This document shows positions 1 to 11,870 of a stretch of DNA of 64,000 nt, piece by piece. A program made the position numbers and the translations under genes. The notes beneath the pieces were generated by a model. It was not told where the DNA came from, ran no database searches, and saw nothing but the letters and a program-made list of their open reading frames with translations. This stretch comes from Notolepis coatsorum (taxonomy: Eukaryota; Chordata; Actinopteri; Aulopiformes; Paralepididae), in assembly GCA_963971535.1 (NCBI GenBank), contig OZ020589.1, forward strand, positions 87,309,796-87,373,795, read 5' to 3'. Position 1 is the first letter of the stretch, and every line of letters begins with the position of its first letter.

Positions 1-296
1 CGCTAGCTCGTATGGTGCAAGCATCCAGTACGCTGGGACGAAAATAGAGGAAGGGTGTTTCATGACTAGAGTCATGGTTATATGGGTGGTACCACCATAA
101 GGGGCGGGGCCCCATACAGGTGGGGTGCATGTGTTTTTTGTTCGTGGGAGATACATTAGGTATCACAGGAGATATAGAGTATCTCGTAAGGCTCAGAGCG
201 GGACGCGATGCTATACGAAATATAACAATGTATACTTGAGTGAAAATGTGAATAATAAACAAAAGTGAGTTGTTTACAAGAAAAACGCTGATACCT
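1..296. other. unassigned sequence
   Basis: I see no coding potential, terminal repeat or tandem structure here. A GC-rich patch lies near 100-125. Confidence 0.5.
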
Positions 297-300
297 TTAA

Positions 301-1250
301 CACTATGGGTGCCGGCCAGAAATCCGGAAAATGACTGGATTGCCAGCGCTATTTGTCTATGGAGAAATTCCCCTTCTTTGCAGGGCTATAACTTTTTTAA
401 TTCTATTGCTACATTGCCATTATTAGGGCCCATTCAAAGTCCTATATGTATTGTTCATTGTGTAGCAACGTTAAACTTTTTCATTCACATATTCATAGTA
501 AAGTATGGTCTAATGTATAAGTATGTTTTCATCTCTTTCTGCAGCTTTCTCCAGAACGTGATATATAGCCCCAAATGCATTATATTGATGATGAAATACA
601 GTTTGATGGCAATCAGGGCGATATAAAAAATTTCAATTGGACGTACTTCTAGAATGATCTACGTATGATCTGATGATGACCGGATGGGCGGGGGATCGTT
701 TATAATTCCGTGGGCAGCGTTATATCATTCATCTAGTGTGGGTGATATGTTCATCATAACAGTTTATATGGAATACGATCAAAAATAACGCTGAATATTA
801 CCGTATCCTCCTCGCGCCGTTGGGCGATGAGCGTGGAACAGTCATTTACCTATTATGGTATGTAGAAATATCGGGTCCATTTCCAGCTTGTATAATAGTA
901 TATATGTCCAAATCATGTTGTTTATAGAGTTATTGGCAATCGATCGCTATGTATTGTGTCGAGATCGAGTCCCGGTAGCCAAACAGAGTGCCCGGAAGTA
1001 ATACGGCCGACCAGCACAACCTCCATAGCACTTCCTGTTTGGCGATTGCGCCGATCGGCCACCAGATGGCGCTCCTGAACCGCCAGAGAGCTCAGTGGGT
1101 CCTCCTGGTGGATCTCAGGCCAGCGGAGGGGAAATATGAATCCGATCGCAGATTTTTGAAATATTGATATAAGGACGCTGTAAAGCGTCCTCCGGCAACT
1201 TGAGCATGGCCGGGAATGACGCTTTTAAGCGTTTTCCGGCAGTCAAAGTG
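301..1250 (+). mobile_element. TTAA element, family A copy 1 (piggyBac-like, non-autonomous)
   Basis: The element lies between TTAA at 297-300 and TTAA at 1251-1254. Its ends are imperfect inverted repeats: CACTATGGGTGCC on the left and GGCAGTCAAAGTG on the right. It is about 90 percent alike by eye to 6882-7835 and 57852-58803. No transposase is encoded; the short ORF around 380-626 recurs in sister copies but resembles nothing I know. The right end carries two palindromes, ACGCTGTAAAGCGT (1175-1188) and ACGCTTTTAAGCGT (1219-1232). TTAA duplication fits piggyBac; Kolobok elements also target TTAA. Confidence 0.82.
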
Positions 1251-1398
1251 TTAAAGGGGTTCTCAATGTGGGAAGAACCCACAAGGGTTCAGTACACGTC
1301 AAGTATAGACAGCCATGGAATTCTGGACTAAATCATATGCAACTAGATCCACCATGGCTATACCAGGGATAGTTCGGATTTTTTGTAAGCCCTATTTC

Positions 1399-1958
1399 CA
1401 GTGGTGGAAAGTAACTAAGTATTTTTACTGAAGTACTGTACTTAAGTACAATTTCGAGCTACTTGTACTTTGTGAGTATTTTCATTTTAGGGAACTTTAT
1501 ACTTTTACTCCACTACATTTTAATGGAAATATTGTACTTTTTACTCCACTACATTTATCTGAACCCATCAGTTACTAGTTACTTTGAAGAAAAGGATTTT
1601 GCATAGAAAACATAATATATACAAAATAGAAAATGCATGAATATTATATACTTTCACATTTGAAGCCTGTTAACTTCAAGAGGACATAATCAGAGAAGCA
1701 TGACTAACCCTAACCACATACCACTTTAACACAACCTTTAATCAGAGCAGCATAACTGGACCACCAGTGGATACACAAACGACATGTCGAATGTGTACTT
1801 TTACTTTAGATACTTAAGTACATCCAATAGCAAATACTTCTCTACTTTTACTTAAGTATAATTTGAATGGAGGACTTTTACTTTTACCAGAGTACTCATT
1901 TATCTGAGTATTTATACTTTTACTTAAGTAAAGGAACTGTGTACTTCTTCCACCACTT
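1399..1958 (+). mobile_element. hAT-type miniature element (copy 1 of a family rich in ACTTAAGTA)
   Basis: It starts CAGTGGTGGAAAGTAACTAA and ends with its near-inverse, ...CTTCTTCCACCACTT. It is flanked by a perfect 8-bp duplication CCTATTTC (1391-1398 and 1959-1966), as expected for hAT. The interior has many ACTTAAGTA motifs and no ORF. Related copies are near 9995-11880, 26355-28469 and 32612-32693. Confidence 0.85.
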
Positions 1959-2094
1959 CCTATTTCTTACTTTTAATGATTTCTCAGCACAAACCATGCT
2001 GTTCCTCATGCTAGGTCTGGATAGTTAGCCACAAACCAATGCAAAGTCAGTGGGGTCAAGCTCCTGTCTGTACAAGCTGACTGTGGAGTAGATT

Positions 2095-2235
2095 TCAGTC
2101 GTCTTTTTAGTTGTTTTACCACAACTGGAGTCGTCTTTCAGTCGTCTTTTTAGTTGTTTTTAGACAACTGGAGTCGTCTTTCAATCATCGTTTTAGTTGT
2201 TTTTAGACACATGGAGTTGTCTTTCAGTCGTCTGA
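2095..2235. repeat. minisatellite, 43-bp unit, about 3 copies
   Basis: The motif TTCAGTCGTCTTTTTAGTTG recurs at about 2093, 2136 and 2179, giving a 43-bp period with a few substitutions. Confidence 0.8.
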
Positions 2236-2689
2236 TTGTCCCATTAACAATCACTCCCCTTTCACACTCAACAATTTACAGGCGGATGACAGAGACGAGA
2301 CTTGCATCTATTGCCATGGCTTATCTCAATAATAGACCTGTTTGCTGTATACAAACATACCGCATTCGAGCCATCAGCAATACCAACCGAGTCACGTGAC
2401 TAAGTTGCCCCGGACCTGCTGCGCTAAAAGAGTATGACGGGGCTCTAAGCCAGAGAAAACATGGCACTCCCCTGACTAAAGGTTTTTTCAAACGAAAACG
2501 GCTGGATGTCATTTAGCCAAATCAGCATGGCTGTGAGTGTGAGTCTTTCACCTTTTACATATCTAGCTTTGGCATGGATTGATTGTTTAGATCGCTAGCA
2601 TGGCTAACAAATGCAAATATATTGTATTCTGCCCCCTTGTTCTGACCAGGATTACGTTCCTTTTCCCCCTTGATGCCCGCATGCGCACA

Positions 2690-2850
2690 CTGAGTCTGAC
2701 GTGGACAGCGAACAGGTCTATACACACTGAGTCTGATGTATACAGCAAAGAGGTCTATACACACTGAGTCTGACGTATACAGTGAACAGGTGAGTCTGAC
2801 GTATACAGCGAACAGGTCTACTATACACACTGAGTCTGACATGGACAGCG
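2690..2850. repeat. minisatellite around CTGAGTCTGACGTATACAGC, about 5 copies
   Basis: The motif GAGTCTGACGTATACAGCGA recurs five times with spacings of about 27 to 40 bp. ORFs on both strands here are products of the repeat. Confidence 0.8.
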
Positions 2851-3307
2851 AAACCCTTTTGACCAAAATATCCATTACCCGACGGCACCAACTCTTCAAA
2901 GAAAAAAACATGTTTTATATCCACAGAGCTTTTAGAAAGATGCGGAATAACAGTATTGAATAAAAAAAACGCTATACGAGTCACACTATTTACAGGATTA
3001 AATTCCACTCCTGGTCCTTATGAGCAAAGACGAATGTGTCCATAAAAACACAATTTCAATTCAAATAATTTCTGGATAAAATAATTACAAACAATGAACA
3101 TTAAATGATCATTTAGCAGAGTGAAAAACACCCAGGCATTGCTATGACGATGTTTAAAAACAACAACTTCTGTTTTCAGAGAGAGAGAGAACGAGATTGT
3201 GATGCTGTGGTAATGTGAGACTAATGTGTGTTTGTCGGCCCATTTGTCGATAATTCCGTTAGTTAATCTTGGGTGTTAGCAGCCAAACTAGCAGCTGATG
3301 CTGTGGA

Positions 3308-3310
<3 letters not shown>
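2851..3310. other. unassigned sequence
   Basis: This is AT-rich with no recognisable gene or element. The last 21 bp before the GA array (3288-3308) recur exactly before another GA array at 43330-43350. Confidence 0.4.
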
Positions 3311-3363
<53 letters not shown>

Positions 3364-3474
3364 GAGAGAGACAGAGAGAGACAGAAAGAGAAAAAGGAGA
3401 GAGACAGAGAGAAAAAAAGTGAGACATGAAAAGAGAGAGACAGAAAGAGAGACAGAGAGACAGAGAGAGACAGC

Positions 3475-3520
<46 letters not shown>

Positions 3521-3661
3521 AGAGACAGAGAGAGAGAGACAGAGACAGATAGAGAAAAAGAGAGACAGACAGAGAGAGAGAGAGAGATAGAGAGAGAGAT
3601 AGAGAGGGAGAGAGAGAGAGAGACAGAGAGAGAAAAAGTGAGACAGAGGGGGAAAAAAAGA

Positions 3662-3711
<50 letters not shown>
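3311..3711. repeat. (GA)n-rich microsatellite, about 400 bp
   Basis: Pure GA blocks at both ends flank interrupted GACA/GAAAAA variants. Long ORFs in every frame (poly Arg-Glu or poly Ser-Leu) are repeat artefacts. Confidence 0.95.
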
Positions 3712-3713
<2 letters not shown>

Positions 3714-3865
3714 GATCCTAGGGCTGTAGTCGTAGTCTTCATTCAGCAGTGAGTATAGCATATTCAATTTGATATGCCATTTTAAATTATGAACAGTTTA
3801 TGTTTAATCAGCTTATAAGCTAGTTTTGACATGTAATTAGATCATATTTTATGAGTCGTGTGTCA

Positions 3866-4932
3866 GCTCTGCGCTGACATGGCTGTCATCATACCTCAAT
3901 GACCGCTCCTACCAAGTGTCATGGAGAGGGACCCTGTCGGCCACCCGCCCCCTGCGGACGGGTGTCCCCCAGGGCTCGGTTTTAGGACCCCTTCTCTTCT
4001 CCCTCTACACTAAATCACTGGGTAACATTATCACGTCTCATGGCTTCTCCTACCATTGTTATGCCGACGATACTCAACTCTTCCTCTCCTTCCCTCCCTC
4101 AGATATCCACGTCTCTGAGCGGATCTCGGCCTGTCTGTCCGACATCTCAGCCTGGATGACGTCCAACCACCTCAAACTGAACCTAAGCAAAACAGAATTG
4201 CTCCACCTGCCGGCCAAATCCTCCCCCCTAACCAACCTTTCAATCACAGTCGAGAATACAGTTGTGACTGCGTCCCCGACCGCCAAGAACCTTGGTGTTG
4301 TCCTCGACGACCAGTTGAACTTCTCTGCTCACATCGCAGCGACGACCAGAACCTGCCGATTCCTCCTGAGCAACGTCAGAAGGATACGCCCCTTCCTGAC
4401 AAAAGAAGCCACCCAACTCCTCGTCCAATCAACAGTCATCTCCCGCCTCGACTACTGCAATGCACTGCTCGCTGGCCTCCCGGCCACTGCCACTAAGCCT
4501 CTTCAACTCATTCAGAACGCAGCGGCCCGCCTGATCTCAAACCTACCGAAGTCGGCCCATGTCACCCCACTTCTTAGGGACCTGCACTGGCTCCCCATTG
4601 CTGCACGAATCCGCTTCAAGGCCCTCGACCTAGCATACCGTGCGGCAAAGGGAACCGCTCCCGCCTACCTCCGGTCAATGGTCTCTAACTACACACCCTC
4701 AAGACCCCTACGCTCTGCATCTTCTGGCCGCCTCAGACCTACTCCTATCCAAGCTCCGGGAGGGTCATCAAAGATAAGTCGCCTATTCTCAGTCCTTGCC
4801 CCACAATGGTGGAATGAACTACCCACCCCAGTTAGGACAGCCGAATCACGTCCAATCTTTCGCCGTCGACTAAAGACGCACTTCTTCAACCATTATCTGA
4901 ATAAAAAAAAAAAAAAAAAAAAAAAACAATAA
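3866..4932 (+). pseudogene. L2 LINE ORF2, C-terminal part of reverse transcriptase
   Basis: The frame is open from about 3866 and has no true start. The first in-frame GTG (3916) is not a real initiator, because the RT reading continues upstream (LTWLSSYLNDRSYQ). Counting from 3916, the GVPQGSVLGPLLF motif is at residues 16-28 and the catalytic YADD at 49-52, followed by the LNLSKTE, LGVVLDD and SRLDYCNALLAG blocks and the WWNELP segment typical of L2/CR1-type RT. The frame runs into the A-rich tract, giving a meaningless poly-Lys end. An intact protein would also carry an N-terminal endonuclease, which is missing. The RT motifs are intact, suggesting a fairly young insertion that is dead because truncated. 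Confidence 0.88.
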
Positions 4933-5128
4933 AAAAATCTAACCCTAACTAACCGTACTGTCATGCACTTGTCCTAATAAACTAACCTACACTGTAGCAC
5001 TCAACACTTTGATGAACATTGTTGCTCAGCTGATAGAGTTGTGCCCTTCCTGATGGCTTGTCGTACAGAACTTGTAAGTCGCTTTGGATAAAAGCGTCAG
5101 CTAAATGACTAAATGTAAATGTAAAATG
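3866..5128 (+). mobile_element. L2-clade LINE, 5'-truncated
   Basis: This holds the 3' part of a LINE: the end of the reverse-transcriptase ORF, an A-rich tract near 4904-4926, a 3' UTR, and a terminal ...AAGCGTCAGCTAAATGACTA followed by an ATGTAA-type tail, typical of fish L2 elements. The 3' UTR recurs in antisense at 16868-17000. It is truncated inside the RT domain, as usual for LINE insertions. Confidence 0.88.
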
Positions 5129-5963
5129 TATATAGCTGCAGTGTTGTTTAGTCTCGGCAGCGCGAGGTCTGCGCTCCAGGCACCGTGGTTTTAATGAGGT
5201 CTGCAGCTCGCTCTCTGCCCCAGACCTGCTGGATCAGCACCCTCATAAAATAGTCAAACACACAAGTTGACTAGCTAAAGATGCAAAAGAAAACAAAGCA
5301 ATGAAAGCAACAAGGAATTCATGCAATGCAAGCAACTGATAGTAAGTTACTCATTTGCATTAAGTAATTGTATCCAAAGCGACTTACAGATGCAGCCATT
5401 AGGACCATTCTACCCCGGTGGCGATGGGGTTGATTTTGAGGTTTGCTGTTCTGTTATGTGCCACCTTTGCAACGCGTGACAGAACTCATCCCAATTGGCA
5501 ACTTTGAGGGATAGCCACAGCACTTCAGAATTGTGTCTCGAAAGCCATAGCACACATGAAAAATATTTATATTAATTTGATTTATAACTTATGATGATGA
5601 AGTTAAGACAAGCTCTCTCTAGGCTTTTGAAAATGTAGGGGAGCAGCCGAGATAAATCGCTGATCGAAGCACAACTTTCCAAAAATAATATTTCCCAAAC
5701 AAAGATACAAGATCATCATCAATACACTACACAGTGTAAGTGCTGGTAAAAACAAGGGAAATATACATATATATTTTAAGACAAAACAATAGTGACGTAA
5801 ACTATTAGATGTTTAAATAATTATAACTACTGTTCTAAAATCGATGCTCATCCCTAGTTCTTATCCATCGATTACACTACAGAAGTATTTCATACCACTT
5901 AATGTAAAACCGATCCGACCTCTCCTTTTAAAACGAGTCCTCCATCCCTAATCGAACCGGTGG
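5129..5963. other. unassigned sequence before the hAT element
   Basis: No gene was recognised. A short stretch near 5365-5385 (TATCCAAAGCGACTTACA) looks like the L2 3' end in antisense. The rest shows no repeat structure I can name. Confidence 0.4.
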
Positions 5964-6881
5964 TCCAGGACCAGTGTTAATTTTGTCAATGAAAATTATG
6001 ACTAAAGATGTTCGTCAACGAAGCTTTTTTTCATGACAACAACGAGACGACAAGGTCACGTTAATGTTGATCATGCGACACTAACATGACTAAATAATTA
6101 ATGCAATATCGTTGACTACAAACGACGACACAAAATGTAGTATACAAAATAGAATCTAGTCCGAAATCTCTCTTCATTTTAAGACGAGACAAAATAATTA
6201 TTACTTTTAGAATAATTCATGTTATTATTAGTTAAGCATTTCCGTTTCCTGTGTGTAGCGCGAGCGCGCCGCTTTGATTCATTTCCCCAGTCACTCGCGT
6301 TATGTATAGTGCTCGCGCCCACTACAAGTCGAGTTTTTACACATGGATATTCTCACTATTTCTCTTTTGTGGTGCACAAAGAAAATAACGTTTTAGTTAA
6401 ATGTAAATTGTGTCTTGGCTCAAAGGTCCTACCGGTATCTACTACCCAAAACAGCAACCGGACTCATCCGAAGCCACTCGCCACCCATTTTCAGGCATCT
6501 AACTTAGTTAGCATCAGTGTTGGGCAAGTTACTTTAAAAAAGTAACTAGTTACAGTTACTAGTTACTTCTTCCAAAAGTAACTAAATTACTTACTCAGTT
6601 ACAAATTATAAAAGTAACTAGTTACTTCAGAAAGTAACTATTGCATTACTTTCAAGATTTTTTTTTTACATAAACAACATACACAAATCTAAACTATTTT
6701 AATGTTGCTGTGGGACAAAGTGAGACTAGCCTCCAATCAAATGCCATGTATGTAGATATTATAATTACTATGTTTATATAGTGGATCATACTAATACAAA
6801 CAGAATAGATGTTTTGGAACTTTTGATATGTATTGCCCCTCAACAGGCCACAACTGGGCAACATTAAATTATGCTTGTTAA

Positions 6882-7835
6882 CACTTTGGCTGCCATGGGT
6901 TAAATTCATTATCAACCGTAGGTTGCCGGCTCTATTTGTCTATAGAGAAAGTCCCCTTCTTTGCAGGGCTATAACTTTTTAAATTATATTGCTACATTGC
7001 CATTATTAGGGCCCATTCAAAGTCCTATATGTATTGTTCATTGTGTAGCAACATTAAACTTTTTCATTCACATATTCATAGTAAAGTATGGTCTAATGTA
7101 TAAGTATGTTTTCATCTCTTTCTGCAGCTTTCTCCAGAACGTGATCTATAGCCCCAAATACATTATATTGATGATGCAATACAGTTTTATGGCAATCAGT
7201 GCGATATAAAAAATTCCAACTAGACGTACTTCTAGAAGTTACTACACGTCATCTGATGTTGACCGGATGGGCTAGGGGGCGTTTATAATTCCGTGGGCAG
7301 CGTTATACCAATCATCTAATGTGGGTCAAATGTTGATAATAGCAGTTAGTATATCGAAGACGGTAATTTTACACGCTAAAACTCACCCCAGTCTCCGCGC
7401 GCCGTTGGGCGATCATCGTAGAGTAGAAATTTTACCATTATGGGATGTCGATTTACCCGGTCCATCTCCAGCTTGTATAATGGTATATACGTCCAAATCA
7501 TGTTGTTTATCGAGTTATTGGCAATCGATCGCTATGTAGTGTGTCGAGATCGAGTCCCGGGACCTATAGCCAGTGCCCGGAAGTAATACGGCCGACCAGC
7601 ACAACCTCTACGGCACTTCCTGTTAAGCGATTGCGCCGATCGGCCACCAGATGGCGCTCCTGAACCGCCAGAGAGCTCAGTGGGTCCTCCTGGTGGATCT
7701 CAGGCCAGCGGAGGGGAAATATGAATCTGATCCCAGATTTTTGAAATATTGATATTAAAGACGCTGTAAAGCGTCTTCGGCAACTTGAGCATGGCCGGGA
7801 ATGACGTGTTTAGGCGTTTTCCGGCAGCCAAAGTG
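6882..7835 (+). mobile_element. TTAA element, family A copy 2
   Basis: The inverted repeats CACTTTGGCTGCC and GGCAGCCAAAGTG are perfect, with TTAA at 6878-6881 and 7836-7839. The right-end palindromes are ACGCTGTAAAGCGT (7761-7774) and a decayed ACGTGTTTAGGCGT (7804-7817). It contains the family's recurring ORF of about 82 codons at 6961-7209. Confidence 0.88.
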
Positions 7836-7873
7836 TTAAGCAATATACCAAAAATAAATAACAAATATATACT

Positions 7874-8131
7874 GATTGATTGAACATTTTAATTAACAGA
7901 TTGCAGAATGGGTACAGTACGGCTCATCAATACACACAATTGTTAAGGGGATGCAGACCAGAGAAAGAGTTTCGTCTTGTTTACATCAGGGTCCCCCATT
8001 TTCAATTCATGACATTTATGACGAAAGTCTTTCTCTGGTCTGCATCCCCTTAACAATTGTATGTATTGAGCTGTACTGTACTGTACCAATTCTGCAATCT
8101 GTTAAATAAACTTTTCAATAAATCAATCAAT
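7874..8131. repeat. palindromic repeat P, intact copy (foldback, about 258 bp)
   Basis: The two arms are inverted copies: the left arm runs GATTGATTGA...CACACAATTGTTAAGGGGATG and the right arm reads the reverse. The centre is CATCAGGGTCCCCCATTTTC. The arms contain the sequence CAATTGTTAAGGGGATGC. That internal TTAA is the exact insertion point of other elements in the two other copies (14618-15640 and 57774-58905). Confidence 0.8.
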
Positions 8132-9779
8132 GACATACACAACATACAGATATAAGAATCTAATCGAATCATCTAAACTAATCTAATCATGACATTTAAG
8201 ACATGCATGACATACAGAGATATATATATCTCTGAGCACCAGAAGCCTGTGCTATTAAACCAGGAAGTGCAGCACTGTTGATAAGGCTGTCAGCACTGCA
8301 GTAGAGCCACTCAGTGCCCTGCGCTGCAAAGAGTGAACACAAAACGCTCATGGACCCGCGGTCTCATGTTGACTGAGTCGCTTGTGTTGTTCGTTGGATT
8401 CGTTTTTGGGCTCAAAACGTACACTACACGGACCGCGGTCTCATGCTGACTGATCAGTGATCGCTTGTCTTGTCGCGCTGTGTGTCAGACTCACGCTGAC
8501 TGATCGCTTGTCTTGTCGCGCTGTGTGTCAGACTCTGGATGCTTTAGACACCCGCCCACCTCCACCTCTGATTGGCTTACCATGACATTGTATTCAACCT
8601 CAGCCAATCGTCAGCATGTATGCTTGGCTCGCGCACTGTCCACTAAACAAGGAAGAACATATTATTGCCTCTCGGCGCAGAGATCTGTCTGATGAAAGAA
8701 ACAGGTTCATTCATAGTAACGCGCCGAATTTTTTTGCAGTAACGGTAATGGCGTTATTAAGATTGGAAGAGTAATCCGTTAGATTACTCGTTACTGAAAA
8801 AACGAACGCCGTTAGTAACGAAGTTACTTATAGCGCCGTTATTCCCATCACTGGTTAGCATGATACCATGTCCAGGCGACACAGCAGCAAATGGGACTGG
8901 AAAACCTTTTCCAACTACTTGGAGAGAGAATATACAAGATACCACCGCAGACATTTGGTGAGTTCAGTGATGTGAATGCAAATTAATGGAAACTGTCAAG
9001 TTGATCAACAGATTTTGACTGTAAGAATCTGTAATCGCATCTCATCAATACTAATTTAAAAGCATGACTTGGCTCCCAGTTGCAAAACCAGTTGCCGTTA
9101 ACTTTGCTTTACTCCTAAATCAAACAGTCCTTTCATGCACGATTGATATCTTAACCAACGTTGCAAGACGCTTATAATGAAACGCTCCGACATCAAGGCC
9201 GTTCCTTCAACCTAAGCGTGCACTTTTTTCTTCAACCTAGAACCTAAACGTACACACACGTTTAACCTAAACGCGCACACTGCCCGAGCTACACGCGCGG
9301 GCACGCTGTGATACAAACAGTCTGATTCGGCACGGCGCATTTCTTATTACGTTGGGACAACATATCTTTGTGTTTGTGTCAGGTTTGTGTTTGTATTTCC
9401 ATGTCTGACTATTTCTGAATCTATTGACCATTTCAAGGAATGTTTGGTTACTATTGGGCTTCTAGCCTTCTACTGAACTTATTGTGAATCAGCTGATAGG
9501 GTTTTGGCGACTATACTTAATAAATAGAATTGCATTATTTACAATATAAAAATATAAAATGCCTTTTTTTCATTAGCGAAAACTAGACAAAAAAGACAAA
9601 ATCGAGACTAACACTGACTAAGACTAAAATGCTCAGACCTGTAGTTGACTAAAACTGACTAAACGAAAAATTAATGAAGGTGACTAAATATGATGAAAAC
9701 TAAAAAGGAGCATTTGACACATGACTAAGACTAAAATTTAAATTAAAATAGCTGCCAAAATTAACACTGTCCAGGACAT

Positions 9780-9990
9780 ACCTAGGCTGCCGAGCTTGTG
9801 GTGCGGCAGCTTGGGAGGCGGCGGCCGGGGAGGCCCCTGTGTGGCGCAGCGGCCGGGGCTTCCTGACGCCGGGCGGCGCTTTATGGTCCCCTGGTTACTG
9901 TCGTTGTCGGCGGGAGAGCCGCGATGCAGCAGGGAGGAGCCACTCTGGGGGACATTGATGGCCTAGTGAACGGAGCACAACAACAAAGAG
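9780..9990 (+). other. GC- and CpG-rich patch
   Basis: A sharp GC-rich island lies between the hAT end and the next miniature element, in otherwise AT-rich DNA. It precedes a short ORF with a favourable start context. It could be a stranded promoter or first exon, or GC-rich repeat DNA. Confidence 0.4.
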
Positions 9991-10028
9991 TTTGGTGTTT
10001 GGAAGAAGTACACAGTTCCTTTACTTAA
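9924..10028 (+). CDS. possible first-exon ORF in the GC-rich patch (unrecognised)
   Basis: The ATG at 9924 sits in a good context (GCCGCG before ATG) at the end of the CpG-rich patch. It reads MQQGGATLGDIDGLVNGAQQ, then runs into a miniature transposon and stops at 10026-10028 after 34 codons. I do not recognise the protein. No splice donor is clear before the transposon boundary near 9995. It may be the remains of a host first exon, a gene fragment moved here, or chance. Confidence 0.25.
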   Translation: MQQGGATLGDIDGLVNGAQQQRVWCLEEVHSSFT

Positions 10029-10207
10029 GTAAAAATAGAAATACTCAGATAAATGAGTACTCTGGTAAAAGTTAAAGTCATCCATTCAAATTATACTTAA
10101 GTAAAAGTAGAGAAGTATTTGCTATTGAATGTACTTAAGTATCTAAAGTAAAATTACACATTCTACATGGTCTTTGTGTATCCATTGACCTCTATAGGTT
10201 GTGTTAA

Positions 10208-11678
10208 CACATTGACCGCCAGCAGCAGGGGGCGCTGATCCCCCTTCAGCGCCAGGTCTTTATTCAATGGATATAGTTTTAGACTGCAACATTTGCGAGT
10301 GCTTAAAATATATCTTATATTATAGCTATGGGTCTAATACACCCGTCGATTGGCAGTGATTTGCTTCCAGTCAACATGCACAAAACAGATTGTTTTTTAA
10401 TCCGTACATTTCCGTTTTATACCGTTTTGAATACGAGTATGGTTTGGGTTATTCTGAGTAATTCCAGGAAAAGATGAGAAAAAGGCATTTTAGTGTAATC
10501 CAGTCATCACGTTGTAATTTTTCGGCTGATTATCTAATCATCCTGAAATCAACGCTAGATTATCATTATTATATCTCCTCGTGCATACATGAAATGGCCA
10601 TCGTAGCGTGGCGCTAATCAAACTCACCACTTCGCTGTGTTGATGTCAGCAAGGCGTTGAACAACGTTAACAACGTTAACATCCAAGAACAAATTAAAAC
10701 ATTCGCCAACTGGCTATATTCCAACTTCAACCTATGCCGCTTCGGTCTGGTTAATTTGTTCATCATCCACCTGAGCCGCGCGCTCCCCTCGAGTTATCCC
10801 TGCAGGCTGCGGAGGGAGACATCCAAATGTTTCCAAAAATGCAACTTTCCCTTGACTATTTTATCTGTTAACCTATACATCTTGACTCCTCAGACACGAG
10901 GCTTTCACGCTCTGATGACAGCACTACGTTACGCGAAAATGAAACAGAAACTTAAGGTTATCCTATAACCCTAGTTATATGAGTATAGCGAGCGCAAAAA
11001 AAAAAAAAAAAAAAGACGCAATAAAAAAAATAAAAAATTTAAAGAGGGCACTGCCCGGCCCGGCCGAGCCCGAATTATTTATTTAAAAACAAAGCCCTAC
11101 CCAGCCCGAACCCGTCGGGTCGGGTAGGGCCCCGTCGGGCTTGGGCAAGGTTGCAGTGCACTAATACACATACACACAGATAGCTTTGATCGCGGTAGAA
11201 AGAAATATCAGATCAACGCAAGATTTTATATATAGAGTCCTTACCTGGTATCTGATGTAATGCAAAAAAAATGAATCCAATGATCTGATCGCCATTCCAG
11301 TTATCCACAGCGATCATGTCCCCGACATTACCGAGCGTTACACATGAACGGGCGGGCGGGGTTAGTATTCCATGCCGTCGTTGTAAGCCCCTGGCTCGCC
11401 CGAGTATTTAAACCCCGCCCCCACGGCTCAGATCGGCTCATAAGACACACCAGCCCATTTCCAATGGAATGCAATAGCTCCGCAAGGCAGTAGAGGGCAG
11501 TGTTGACCGTCTGCCAGCTCAGACAGGGTCTGAAGGGTCTACAGAGGCTGCAGCCATGAATTATGAATAGATATAGCGAATAAAAGAAATAACAATCCCA
11601 AAAAACGAGTTAATTTGTTGTTGGTGCTGAACGCATGGCGGGCAATAACGAGTATACTCGTTCTTGAAAATTAATGTG
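10208..11678 (+). mobile_element. TTAA element, family H
   Basis: TTAA lies at 10204-10207 and 11679-11682. The left end is CACATTGACCGCC and the right end reads inward as CACATTAATTTTC, so the terminal repeat is short. The right end has palindromes at 11648-11661 (ACGAGTATACTCGT) and 11605-11618 (ACGAGTTAATTTGT, decayed). The left 391 bp recur inverted at 12417-12808. The interior includes an A-tract and a GC-rich palindromic patch (11045-11155, CCCGAACCCGTCGGGTCGGG) that looks like another element's end. An ORF at 10657-10968 is unrecognised. Confidence 0.7.
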
Positions 11679-11682
11679 TTAA

Positions 11683-11870
11683 AGTGGTATGTGGTCCAGT
11701 TATGCTGCTCTGATTAATGGTTATGTTAAAGTGGTATGTGGTCCAGTTATGCTGCTCTGATTAAAGGTTGTGTTAATGTGGTATGTGGTCCAGTTATGTT
11801 GCTCTGATTAAAGGTTGTGTCAAAGCTGTATGTGGTCCAGTTATGCTGCTCTGATTCCGTCCTCTTGAAG
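11683..11870. repeat. minisatellite, about 46-bp unit, 4 copies
   Basis: The unit GTGGTCCAGTTATGCTGCTC is repeated four times. It belongs to the flanking hAT-type miniature element; other copies of that element have one or two units. Confidence 0.85.

Larger units (their letters stand above)
6515..8853 (+). mobile_element. hAT element (inner), nested in the BED exon
   Basis: The left end is CAGTGTTGGGCAAGTTAC and the right end is the inverse, ...TTATTCCCATCACTG. The 8-bp duplication GTTAGCAT is perfect (6507-6514 and 8854-8861). Subterminal regions are rich in GTAACT/AGTTAC motifs typical of this fish hAT group. The interior holds a TTAA element and a palindromic repeat. No transposase was seen. 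A ~50-bp tandem doubling lies near 8440-8535. Confidence 0.88.
6219..8957 (+). pseudogene. hAT transposase N-terminal exon with BED zinc finger, split by an insertion
   Basis: The first part runs from about 6219 to 6514 and reads HYFSFVVHKENNVLVKCKLC, followed by two histidines (around HPKPLATHF), as in a BED-type DNA-binding finger (C-x2-C...H...H). The reading stops at the inner hAT (6515-8853). It resumes after it at 8862 with PCPGDTAANGTGKPFPTTW and ends at a good splice donor (TTG|GTGAGT, 8957/8958). Removing the insert and one copy of its 8-bp duplication leaves the frame open across the junction. BED fingers bind transposon ends in hAT transposases. No later exon was found, so this is a relic. 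Confidence 0.6.
5972..9769 (+). mobile_element. hAT element (outer), BED-exon derivative
   Basis: Terminal inverted repeats CAGTGTTAATTTTG are flanked by a perfect 8-bp duplication TCCAGGAC (5964-5971 and 9770-9777). The element keeps one transposase exon (BED zinc finger) but no catalytic or dimerisation region was seen, so it looks non-autonomous. It is split by a second hAT at 6515-8853. A partial copy of the same family lies at 60495-62237. Confidence 0.88.

Noticed and set aside
3263-3767. Poly Ser-Leu and Arg-Glu proteins
   Set aside because: These are translations of the GA array in all frames. The same holds for 43178-43688, 45740-46291 and 56547-56950.
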